The translations under genes and the position numbers were made by a program. Under the pieces are notes generated by a model. It made no database searches. It was not told the DNA's origin and worked only from the letters and a program-made list of their open reading frames with translations. A stretch of 64,000 bases of DNA from Cytophagales bacterium (lineage in GTDB: Bacteria > Bacteroidota > Bacteroidia > Cytophagales > Spirosomataceae). Below are positions 52,462 through 60,925 of the stretch, one piece after another; within the stretch, counting starts at the first letter, position 1, and every line of letters begins with the position of its first letter. The stretch covers positions 1 through 64,000 of the forward strand of contig JAAFIU010000002.1 of NCBI GenBank assembly GCA_013298805.1. Direction: 5' to 3'.

Positions 52462-53946
52462 ATGCTACTTTTAGGCTTAGACTTAGGCACATCTTCCATC
52501 AAAGCATCCGTGGTTGATGGTTCGACGGGTAAATTAGTTTCCTCCGCACAATATCCCGATGTTGAAAATACCATTTCATCCCCAAAAGAAGGTTGGGCAG
52601 AACAAGACCCCGAAATGTGGTGGGATTGTGTCAAAAATGCCATTCAGCGATGTAATGCTACAGGAAAATATAATCCAAAAGACATAAAAGCTATCGGCAT
52701 TTCGTACCAAATGCACGGATTAGTGATGGTTGATAGAAATTTGAGCGTTTTGCGTCCGTCAATTATTTGGTGTGATAGTCGTGCTGTTGAAATTGGCAAT
52801 AAAGCTTTTCAAGCTATCGGAGCAGAACAATGTCTTTCTCATTTATTAAATTCTCCAGGAAATTTCACGGCTTCAAAATTAGCTTGGGTCAAAGAAAACG
52901 AACCCAGAATTTATGGTTCAGTTTATAAAATCATGCTTCCAGGAGATTTTATTTCGATGAAAATGACGGGAGAAATCACCAGTTCAAATTCATCATTATC
53001 CGAAGGCATTTTCTGGGATTTTCAGACTAATAATGTTTCGTCGGACGTAATGAAACATTATGGTTTCTCGATGAATATTTTACCAGAATTACGCCCTGTA
53101 TTTTCAAATCACGGAGGATTGAGCAGTTCAATGGCAGATTTATTGGGCTTACAAGCAGGTACACCTGTCACGTACAAAGCAGGCGACCAACCTAATAATG
53201 CCCTGTCGCTCAATGTTTTAGACCCAGGTGAAGTTGCCGCTACCGCAGGAACATCTGGCGTAATTTATTCGGTTTCTGATAAAGTTAGTTATGACCCAAA
53301 ATCTCGTGTGAATACATTTGCACACGTAAATCACCAATTAAATAATGAAAATAGATTGGGAACTTTGCTTTGCATTAATGGTACAGGAATTTTGAATCGC
53401 TGGGTACGTGATAATGTAGCAAGCGGTTTGAGTTATCAAGAAATGAACACTTTAGCCAGCAGAGTAATCGAGGGTGCAAATGGGCTAAGAATTTTACCTT
53501 TTGGCAATGGTGCTGAACGAGTTTTAGAAAATAAAACGGTCGGTTCGGTTTTACAAGGCATTAATTTTAATGTTCATACCAATGCACATATTATTCGTGC
53601 GGCACAAGAGGGAATAGCATTTTCGTTAAAATACGGCATGGATATTATGGCAGAAAATGGTACGAAACCTTCCGTAATTCGTGCAGGAAAAGCCAATATG
53701 TTTTTGAGTGATATTTTTTCACAATCGCTCGTAAATGTTACAGGCGTAAGTGTTGAATTGTACGATACCGATGGAGCGAAAGGTGCGGCATTAGGAGCGG
53801 GAATCGGAAATTCATATTTCTCAAACCCAAAAGAAGCCTTCGTAAATATGGAAAAAATTGGCACAATTGAGCCAGACACTTCAAAATCAAAAACTTACCA
53901 AGAAATTTATGCAGATTGGAAGGCTGTTTTAGAGAAGAGTTTATGA
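52462..53946 (+). CDS. xylB: Xylulokinase (FGGY kinase)
   Basis: The 494-residue FGGY kinase starts at MLLLGLDLGTSSIKASVVDG, the phosphate-binding loop. It has the QMHGLV motif typical of xylulokinases, the catalytic base Asp in YKAGDQPNNALS, and TAGTSGVIY/GNGAERV segments of the second lobe. It phosphorylates D-xylulose for the pentose phosphate pathway. No xylose isomerase or transporter is adjacent. The next gene encodes a secreted SGNH esterase, compatible with xylan use but not proof of it. Confidence 0.9.
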   Translation: MLLLGLDLGTSSIKASVVDGSTGKLVSSAQYPDVENTISSPKEGWAEQDPEMWWDCVKNAIQRCNATGKYNPKDIKAIGISYQMHGLVMVDRNLSVLRPSIIWCDSRAVEIGNKAFQAIGAEQCLSHLLNSPGNFTASKLAWVKENEPRIYGSVYKIMLPGDFISMKMTGEITSSNSSLSEGIFWDFQTNNVSSDVMKHYGFSMNILPELRPVFSNHGGLSSSMADLLGLQAGTPVTYKAGDQPNNALSLNVLDPGEVAATAGTSGVIYSVSDKVSYDPKSRVNTFAHVNHQLNNENRLGTLLCINGTGILNRWVRDNVASGLSYQEMNTLASRVIEGANGLRILPFGNGAERVLENKTVGSVLQGINFNVHTNAHIIRAAQEGIAFSLKYGMDIMAENGTKPSVIRAGKANMFLSDIFSQSLVNVTGVSVELYDTDGAKGAALGAGIGNSYFSNPKEAFVNMEKIGTIEPDTSKSKTYQEIYADWKAVLEKSL

Positions 53947-54028
53947 TTGTTATTCATAATAGAAACCAGAATAAACCCCTAATAGTAAATTAGTCGCTAT
54001 TAATAACAGAAAAAGAAATTGAATGCTA

Positions 54029-54036
54029 TAAATTTG
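54029..54036 (+). promoter_or_regulatory. -7 element (TAAATTTG) for the secreted esterase gene
   Basis: This exact TAnnTTTG match ends 27 bp before the ATG at 54064, which supports that start over the in-frame ATG at 54019. Confidence 0.5.
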
Positions 54037-54063
54037 TATTTCATTTTAGACATTACAAACTCA

Positions 54064-57000
54064 ATGAGACACATATTTATAGCATTATTATTTTTCAGTT
54101 GCTCCACATACACTTTCGGTCAGAGAGTTTATTCGGTAGTTTTTGACAAATTGCCGAAAAATTATCAACTCTATACCCGCAATACTCAAAACCAAGCAAT
54201 TATTCCAATTGAAGGAAAAATTGAAATTGGGAATTGGTCTTATCTTTCGGTTGTAGTAAAACGCAATCAAAAACCGCATAGCTATCAAAGAAGTTACTTT
54301 CATTATGATTCTACTGGCAAGACAGGCACATTTTCATTAAAACCAGTCATTAAAGCTGAATTAGCAGAATATGATTTAGAAATTTACGCCAGTCAAGCGG
54401 GTAAAGATTCCGTTTTAATGGTAGTGCGTAAAAATATTGTGGCGGGTGATGCCTACCTTATTTATGGTCAATCTAATGCCAGAGCATGGGAAGAGGTTTA
54501 TGAATACAAAAACGAATATTGCCGAACCTATGGTTTTGGCTCTTATTCAAAAGGTTATGAATGGGGTTTATCCAATGATGGTTTTACAGGAGGTTTTGAC
54601 GGAGAACAATTTATCGTTGGCGAGTGGGGAATCCGACTTCAAAAAAATATTATTGAAAAATATGGAATACCCACCTGCATAATCAATGCGTCAACATCTG
54701 GTACGAATATAAAGACACTTTCAGACCGAAATAGTCAAAATCCATCAGATATTAATAGTAATTATGGAAGATTACTTTATCTCGCAAATGAAGCAGGAAT
54801 TTCTGACAATATCAAGGGACTTTTTTACTGGCAAGGAGAAACAGATGCTGTACAAGCACCCAGTTTGTGGAAAGTTTATTTTGACGGATTATATAAATTT
54901 TGGTTAAAAGATTTCCCTTCAATCAATAAGATATATTCATTTCAACTTCCCCTCTTTGGAGCTACCGAATATAATGATGAGGTTGGTCAACTTAGAGACG
55001 ATATGCGTCAGTTAGGGAAAAACTATCCCAAAATAACTACTTACGCTCCAATGGGAGCTCCTGGTTGGAATGGTTGGCATTTTGCGATAGAAGGCTATAT
55101 GCAAATCGGAGATGAACTGAGTAAAATTGTTGGAAAAGATTTTTATAATGAACCCAAAAAAATCATATCACCCAATATTCAAAAAATATATTTTTCTTCT
55201 CCAGATCGTTCAGAAATTACTTTATCATTTGAGGATGGTCAGCAAATGGTTTATCCTCAAGATACCATTTTACCCAACATTGGCGGAGGTACAGGCGTTT
55301 ACAGTCTCAAAGATTTTTTCTATGTCAATAAAGAATGGAAAAGAATCGTATCAGGAAGGGCTAATGGAAATAAAATTATTCTCAAACTAAAAGAACCTAT
55401 ACCCACAAACGACACAACCATTAAATATCTCCCTTCGATTTACCCATATTCTGGAGGTTCATTCATTCTTCAAGAAGCACCTTGGATTTATAAAGGTATT
55501 TTCCTAAAAAATACAGATGGAATGCGAGCATTTGCGTTTCATCACCTAAAAATATCACCTTACAAGTCTTTTGAAGCATTAAATTTGACACAAATTAGCA
55601 ATGAAGGAAAACAGGTGAAACTTAAATGGAACACTATAACCGACATTAAAGGCTATACTTTAGAAAGATTTCTAACCAATGACACCACCAATATTCAATT
55701 GCTTACAAACTTTACTCCAAATCAAAACGAATTCACAGATACCTCCCTTTTTCTTGGTACTAACTATACTTATCGTTTAAAGGCATATTCCGATAATAAC
55801 GAATCCGCTTATTCAAGCCTTAGCATTAAAACTTCCAACGACCCTTATGCACTTATAGTGGAAGGAAATGTTAATTTCTACAATTCTGCAACCATAAAAT
55901 GGCAGAACGTAGTGAAACCAACAACTGCCATTGATTTTTTTAATATTGAAAGAAAATTGTCATCAAGCGACAATTGGATTCTAATTGGTAAAGTAAACGG
56001 TAATACATTTACTTTTAAAGACACCACTTTAGTACCAAACACCACTTATTTTTATCAAATATCATCTTCAACATCACCCATTTATACAGGACAAGTTTCT
56101 CTAAAAACTACCGATATTCTTGTTACACCAACCCTTCAAGGAGCCGTTTTATATTACAATAAAGTAAAAATAAACTGGTCTTCAGTAACCAATGCGACTG
56201 AATACATTATTGATAAAAAAATAAATGGTACTTACAAAACACTTGCGACTGTCCCAGCCAACGTTCAACAGTTAACCGATTCATTGCTAACACCATCAAC
56301 TTTATTCACTTATAGAATCAAAGCCATTGGAAATAAAACAGAATCCTCATACAAGGAAGTCGAAATATCTACCCCTTCTTTATTAGCCCAAACAACGATT
56401 ACTTCTATCATTCTGTATTACAACTCTTTAAAATTAAATTGGCAAGCAGTTGCTAACGCCAGTTCTTATAAAATTGACAGGAAATTGGAAAATGAGGAAT
56501 TTAAAACCGTAGGAAAATATGATAAATCAGTGTTAGAATTAATTGAAAAAGATTTAAAACCAAATACCACTTATACCTACCGTTTAAAAGCTTTTTCAGA
56601 TTTAAGTGAATCCTTAGAAAGTGAAATAACGGTAAAAACACCCGCCATATTAGCAACTCCAGCATTAAGTTCGGAAAATATTACTCACGAAAGTATTAAG
56701 CTGAACTGGAAGAAAGTTGCCAATGCAACCAAATATACGTTGGAACGCCAAGCACAAGATGAACCGACTTTCAATAAGATTTTTGAAACTGATACTTTAT
56801 TGACGTTTTCGGACTCAAAATTGAAAAGTAACCTACTTTATTCTTACAGATTGAAAGCAACAAGTTATATTTCAGAATCTCCTTATATAACCATTAGTGC
56901 AAAAACATTGAGCATTTTAGCCAATCAAAATGAGGAAAATACCAAGTTTAATATCTTTCCAAATCCAACAAAAGACAAATTAAATATTACATTTATAGAA

Positions 57001-57174
57001 CCATTAACTGGAACAATTACATTATTAGATTTATCAGGAAAAAGCATTTTTGAGCAAAAGATAATCAATCAAAAAAGCATTTTGTTCGATGTTTCTTCGT
57101 TGAAAAAAGGCTTTTATCTTGTTATAATCAGTAGCAATCAAGAACTTTACACTCAGAAAATTATTGTAGAATAA
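54064..57174 (+). CDS. T9SS-secreted SGNH/SASA-type esterase with five FnIII-like repeats
   Basis: Starting at 54064 (MRHIFIALLFFSCSTYTFGQ, signal peptide), the 1036-residue protein has a sialate O-acetylesterase/DUF303-like SGNH domain (about 120-360) with LIYGQSNARAW as the GQSN serine block, GLFYWQGETDA, and a late GWNGWHFAIEGY supplying His. Five FnIII-like repeats follow (each with KLxW...ATxYxIxRK...YxYRLKA patterns), then a T9SS sorting domain (FPNPTKDKLNITF, LDLSGKSIF, KGFYLVIIS, QKIIVE). It should de-acetylate plant or host glycans at the cell surface. The substrate is inferred. Confidence 0.82.
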   Translation: MRHIFIALLFFSCSTYTFGQRVYSVVFDKLPKNYQLYTRNTQNQAIIPIEGKIEIGNWSYLSVVVKRNQKPHSYQRSYFHYDSTGKTGTFSLKPVIKAELAEYDLEIYASQAGKDSVLMVVRKNIVAGDAYLIYGQSNARAWEEVYEYKNEYCRTYGFGSYSKGYEWGLSNDGFTGGFDGEQFIVGEWGIRLQKNIIEKYGIPTCIINASTSGTNIKTLSDRNSQNPSDINSNYGRLLYLANEAGISDNIKGLFYWQGETDAVQAPSLWKVYFDGLYKFWLKDFPSINKIYSFQLPLFGATEYNDEVGQLRDDMRQLGKNYPKITTYAPMGAPGWNGWHFAIEGYMQIGDELSKIVGKDFYNEPKKIISPNIQKIYFSSPDRSEITLSFEDGQQMVYPQDTILPNIGGGTGVYSLKDFFYVNKEWKRIVSGRANGNKIILKLKEPIPTNDTTIKYLPSIYPYSGGSFILQEAPWIYKGIFLKNTDGMRAFAFHHLKISPYKSFEALNLTQISNEGKQVKLKWNTITDIKGYTLERFLTNDTTNIQLLTNFTPNQNEFTDTSLFLGTNYTYRLKAYSDNNESAYSSLSIKTSNDPYALIVEGNVNFYNSATIKWQNVVKPTTAIDFFNIERKLSSSDNWILIGKVNGNTFTFKDTTLVPNTTYFYQISSSTSPIYTGQVSLKTTDILVTPTLQGAVLYYNKVKINWSSVTNATEYIIDKKINGTYKTLATVPANVQQLTDSLLTPSTLFTYRIKAIGNKTESSYKEVEISTPSLLAQTTITSIILYYNSLKLNWQAVANASSYKIDRKLENEEFKTVGKYDKSVLELIEKDLKPNTTYTYRLKAFSDLSESLESEITVKTPAILATPALSSENITHESIKLNWKKVANATKYTLERQAQDEPTFNKIFETDTLLTFSDSKLKSNLLYSYRLKATSYISESPYITISAKTLSILANQNEENTKFNIFPNPTKDKLNITFIEPLTGTITLLDLSGKSIFEQKIINQKSILFDVSSLKKGFYLVIISSNQELYTQKIIVE

Positions 57175-57202
57175 TTAATACAAAATCCCTAAAACTGTTA
57201 AA

Positions 57203-57991
57203 ATGTCAATTATACAAGCTATTCTCCTCGCTATTATCGAAGGAATTACGGAATTTCTACCTATTTCATCAACGGGTCACATGGTTTTGATGAGTTCATT
57301 TCTCGGAATTGAAGACGACAAATTCACTAAACTATTTGAAATATGTATTCAATTAGGAGCAATTTTAGCCGTTGTTGCTTTGTATTGGAAAAAGTTTTTC
57401 GACTTTTCTAAATGGCAATTTTACGTAAAATTACTTTTAGCCGTCATTCCAGCCCTTATTTTTGGGAAACTTTTTGACGATTTAATTGATGAACATTTAG
57501 GCAATCCCGCATTTATCGCAACCGTTTTACTTATCGGCGGAATTATCTTACTTTTTGTAGATAAATGGTTCAAGAACCCAATCATTCACGAAGAACCTGA
57601 AATCAGCAATATGACAGCCATAAAAATTGGTTGTTATCAATGTTTAGCCGTTATGTTCCCTGGACTTAGCCGTAGTGCTTCTACCATCATTGGCGGAATG
57701 CAACAACGATTATCAAGAAGTCTTGCGGCTGAATTTTCGTTCTTTTTGGCAGTTCCAACAATGGCAGCCGCAACGGGTTATAAACTTTTGAAATTTATCA
57801 AAGAAGAAGGTAGTATTTCGGGAGAGCAAATGAAATTATTGGGAATCGGAAATATAGTGGCATTTGTAGTGGCTGTTTTGGCTATCAAATTTTTCATTAG
57901 TGTTCTGAACAAATATGGATTCAAGTATTTTGGAGTTTACCGAATTGTTGTGGGTTTAGGAATATTGATTTTGTTGGCAGTCGGAAAATAA
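57203..57991 (+). CDS. uppP: Undecaprenyl-diphosphatase UppP
   Basis: The 262-residue polytopic membrane protein has the catalytic motifs EGITEFLPISSTGH (13-26) and PGLSRSAST (153-161, Arg157), as in UppP/BacA. It recycles undecaprenyl pyrophosphate to the monophosphate carrier for peptidoglycan and glycan synthesis and gives bacitracin tolerance. It lies 28 bp after the esterase gene and 3 bp before truB, in an uppP-truB-ribF run. Confidence 0.95.
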   Translation: MSIIQAILLAIIEGITEFLPISSTGHMVLMSSFLGIEDDKFTKLFEICIQLGAILAVVALYWKKFFDFSKWQFYVKLLLAVIPALIFGKLFDDLIDEHLGNPAFIATVLLIGGIILLFVDKWFKNPIIHEEPEISNMTAIKIGCYQCLAVMFPGLSRSASTIIGGMQQRLSRSLAAEFSFFLAVPTMAAATGYKLLKFIKEEGSISGEQMKLLGIGNIVAFVVAVLAIKFFISVLNKYGFKYFGVYRIVVGLGILILLAVGK

Positions 57992-57994
57992 AAT

Positions 57995-58711
57995 ATGGAA
58001 GATAAAAAATATATACAACCTGTTCCCGACCCAGGAGAAGTAATTTTAATTGATAAACCACTCACTTGGACTTCTTTTGACGTTACGAAAAAATTGAAAT
58101 TTGCAGGAAAATTCAAAAAAATTGGTCATGCGGGTACACTTGACCCATTGGCGACTGGTTTACTCATTTTGTGTACTGGCAAAATGACCAAGCAAATTGA
58201 CAGCTACCAAGCTCAAGAAAAAGAATATTCTGGCATTTTGGTTTTAGGAAAAACAACACCTTCAGTTGATTTAGAAACAGAATTTGATGCAGAGTTTCCA
58301 ACTGATCATATCACATCTGAAATTATGCAAGAGGCTGTAAATACTTTGACTGGTAAAATATTACAAATTCCACCCATTTATTCTGCCATTCAAGTAAACG
58401 GAAAAAGACTTTATGAATTAGCAAGAAAAGGGAAAACCGATGCCGACGTTGAGATAAAATCAAGAGAAGTCGAGGTAAAAAAGTTTGAAATCAATGCAAC
58501 AAATTTTCCAGAAATCACTTTTTCTATCGTTTGCTCAAAAGGAACTTATGTGAGAAGTTTAGTAAGAGATTTCGGAACAGCTTGTCAATCAGGAGCTTAC
58601 CTAAAATCACTCAGACGTGAAAGAATTGGCGATTATCATGTAAAAGATGCTTTAACGATTGAACAATTTATTGAAAAGAAAAACAGCTCATTGGCTGAGT
58701 CGCAAAGTTAA
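57995..58711 (+). CDS. truB: tRNA pseudouridine55 synthase TruB
   Basis: The 238-residue enzyme has the catalytic Asp50 in GHAGTLDPLATGLL, the upstream LIDKPLTWTSFDV, and the KRxYELARKG and GTYVRSLVRDFG motifs of the TruB family; no PUA extension is present, normal for this phylum. It makes pseudouridine 55 in the T-loop of tRNAs. The start is 3 bp after the uppP stop, indicating an operon; truB-ribF adjacency is common in bacteria. Confidence 0.95.
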   Translation: MEDKKYIQPVPDPGEVILIDKPLTWTSFDVTKKLKFAGKFKKIGHAGTLDPLATGLLILCTGKMTKQIDSYQAQEKEYSGILVLGKTTPSVDLETEFDAEFPTDHITSEIMQEAVNTLTGKILQIPPIYSAIQVNGKRLYELARKGKTDADVEIKSREVEVKKFEINATNFPEITFSIVCSKGTYVRSLVRDFGTACQSGAYLKSLRRERIGDYHVKDALTIEQFIEKKNSSLAESQS

Positions 58712-58741
58712 TTTGTCATGCTCAATAGCACCAAATAGAAT

Positions 58742-59668
58742 ATGAACGTATATTACGGATTAGAAGAATTCAGAAAATTAGATAACGCAGTGGTAACCAG
58801 TGGTACATTTGACGGAGTTCATTTAGGGCATCGTAAAATACTAAACCGTTTGATTGAAGTAGCTCGACAAACCGAGGGAGAAAGTGTTGTTATCACTTTT
58901 TATCCCCACCCCAGAAGCGTAATTTCTCCTGATAATAAGGTTATTAATTTACTTTCTACGCTCGATGAAAAAATTGAGTTATTAGAAAGAAGTGGCATTC
59001 AACACTTAGTAATTATTCCGTTTACCCGAGAATTTTCAGAATTAACTTCCGAAGAATTTATCCAAAAAATCTTAATCCAGACCATCGGTACAAAAACGCT
59101 CGTTATTGGTTTTGACCACCGTTTTGGCAAAAATCGTGAAGGTAGTTTTGAATATTTAAAAGCTCACAAGGAAAACTATGGCTTTGAAATTGAAGAAATT
59201 TCTCGTCAAGATATTGAAAATATTGGTGTAAGCTCTTCTAAAATCAGAAAGGCTTTGCAAGACGGTGATATTGAATTAGCAGATCACTTTTTGGGAAGAA
59301 GCTATTCATTATCAGGTGTTATCGTAAAAGGAAAGCAATTAGGCAGAACAATAGGCTTTCCAACGGCAAATATTCAAGTGCGTGAAGTGGCAAAACTGAT
59401 TCCTACCAATGGAGTTTATGCCGTAAAAGTCAAATATAAAAATGAGGAATTTAAGGGAATGTTAAATATCGGCAATCGCCCTACTGTTGATGGGACTTTT
59501 CAGACAATTGAAGTTAATATTTTTGAATTCGACCGTGAAATTTATGGAGAAAACCTCACAGTCGAATTTATTAAGAAGATTCGCAACGAACAAAAGTTCA
59601 ATGGATTAGATGAGTTAAAAGCTCAAATTGCAAAGGATAAAATTACCTGCACTGAAATTTTAAAATAA
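58742..59668 (+). CDS. ribF: Bifunctional riboflavin kinase/FMN adenylyltransferase RibF
   Basis: The 308-residue enzyme has an N-terminal FMN adenylyltransferase domain with GTFDGVHLGH (21-30) and SSSKIRKAL, and a C-terminal riboflavin kinase domain starting near GKQLGRTIGFPTANI. It makes FMN and FAD. It is the third gene of uppP-truB-ribF. Its TAA is directly followed, without any spacer, by the stop codon of the convergent pheA. Confidence 0.95.
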   Translation: MNVYYGLEEFRKLDNAVVTSGTFDGVHLGHRKILNRLIEVARQTEGESVVITFYPHPRSVISPDNKVINLLSTLDEKIELLERSGIQHLVIIPFTREFSELTSEEFIQKILIQTIGTKTLVIGFDHRFGKNREGSFEYLKAHKENYGFEIEEISRQDIENIGVSSSKIRKALQDGDIELADHFLGRSYSLSGVIVKGKQLGRTIGFPTANIQVREVAKLIPTNGVYAVKVKYKNEEFKGMLNIGNRPTVDGTFQTIEVNIFEFDREIYGENLTVEFIKKIRNEQKFNGLDELKAQIAKDKITCTEILK

Positions 59669-60754
59669 TTAAATTGACTTTACGTAACTACCAAGCCATT
59701 TAATTTCAGAAGCGTGTTTTGCCATAATTTCTTGAACACTTTCGTCTAAAAAATACCCATCAAATTCCATCAAGAACCAAAAATTGAACTGGTCGCCTTC
59801 TTTCACGGGGCGACTTTCTATTTTTAGTAAGTTGATACCTCTACTCTCAAATTCTTGTAAAAACTTCATTAGTGTACCGGGTTTACCATCTTCTGGTAAA
59901 CGAGCAATAATTGTCGTTTTATCATTATCACTTTTTTGATTGATAAAATCCTTCCCAATTATAAAAAAGCGAGTACGGTTTTGAGCCGAATCCTGAATAT
60001 TATCAAACAAAATAGGTACGTCAAATAATTTAGCAGCAATGTGCGAACAAATAGCAGCCGAACTTGGGTCATGTGCAGCTAATCTTGCAGCTTTTGAAGT
60101 AGAGTCAACTTCTATAAAAAAGTCTTCTTCTTTACCCGCAAAATAATCGGTCAAAAAATTCTCACACTGTCCAAAAGCAATGTCTTTTGAATAAATTTTC
60201 TTGATGTCTGATAGTTTTTCAGCCTTCGTCGCAAAAGTAAAATGCACCGAAATAGCGACCTCCGCAACAATTTTCAAATCCGTTTCATTAAGCAAATCTA
60301 TGGTCTCTTTGACAATTCCTTCCAAATTGTTCTCAATCGGTACAACGCCAAATCTTGCCCGACCTGTATCTATGCTTTCAAACACTGAACGAATATTCGG
60401 AAGGGCTAAGTAATCGCTCATTGCCCCAAATCTACTCTCAGCAGCTTGATGCGTAAAACTGCCTTCTGGCCCTAAATAAGCAATTCTTTCAGGTAATTCA
60501 AGGTTTCTTGAAACGGCAAAAATTTCTAAATAAATTGCTTCAATCGCCGCACGGTTTAGTAATCCATTATTCATAGAAGCTAATCTATCAACAATTTGCT
60601 TTTCTCTTTCGGGACGATAGATTACAGTTTGTGTACTTTTTTTAAATTCACCAACTTGTTTTACAACTTCCATTCGCTGGTTCAGAATTTCCAGCATTTG
60701 GTTGTCAAGGGAATCAATCTGATTTCTTAGTTCTTCGAGGGACATGATTTTCAT
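59669..60754 (-). CDS. pheA: Bifunctional chorismate mutase/prephenate dehydratase (P-protein)
   Basis: The 361-residue enzyme has an N-terminal AroQ chorismate mutase (about 1-90: EELRNQIDSLDNQMLEIL, RPEREKQIVDRL), a prephenate dehydratase domain (about 95-275: AYLGPEGSFTHQAA and the IENNLEG segment; the catalytic TRF is present as NRTRFFIIG) and a C-terminal ACT domain with the ESRP motif for phenylalanine feedback. It converts chorismate to phenylpyruvate. The start may be Met1 or Met4. Its stop codon abuts the ribF stop, and its 5' flank is a heptad repeat. Confidence 0.94.
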   Translation of the reverse strand: MKIMSLEELRNQIDSLDNQMLEILNQRMEVVKQVGEFKKSTQTVIYRPEREKQIVDRLASMNNGLLNRAAIEAIYLEIFAVSRNLELPERIAYLGPEGSFTHQAAESRFGAMSDYLALPNIRSVFESIDTGRARFGVVPIENNLEGIVKETIDLLNETDLKIVAEVAISVHFTFATKAEKLSDIKKIYSKDIAFGQCENFLTDYFAGKEEDFFIEVDSTSKAARLAAHDPSSAAICSHIAAKLFDVPILFDNIQDSAQNRTRFFIIGKDFINQKSDNDKTTIIARLPEDGKPGTLMKFLQEFESRGINLLKIESRPVKEGDQFNFWFLMEFDGYFLDESVQEIMAKHASEIKWLGSYVKSI

Positions 60755-60758
60755 TAAA

Positions 60759-60921
60759 CAGCTATCAGTTAGCAGTAAACAGTAATGAGTAAACAGTTAT
60801 GAGTAAACAGCAACCAGTTATCAGTAAATTCATATCGGTCAGATAACTATTTACTGCTTAACTGCTAACTGCTTAACTGCTAACTGCTAACTGCTAACTG
60901 CTAACTGCTAACCGCCAACTG
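60759..60921. repeat. Inverted double array of heptads filling the pheA-parE gap
   Basis: Left array (60759-60828): ten in-register heptads of form CAGTTAN/CAGTAAA. Right array (60850-60921): ten units of CTAACTG type, two of them 8 bp. The two arrays are complementary in sense and separated by 21 bp. The left begins 5 bp from the pheA start and the right ends 5 bp from the parE stop codon. Confidence 0.85.
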
Positions 60922-60925
60922 CCAT

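Noticed and set aside
60759-60921. CRISPR array
   Set aside because: The units are 7 bp without unique spacers of constant length, and no cas genes are present.
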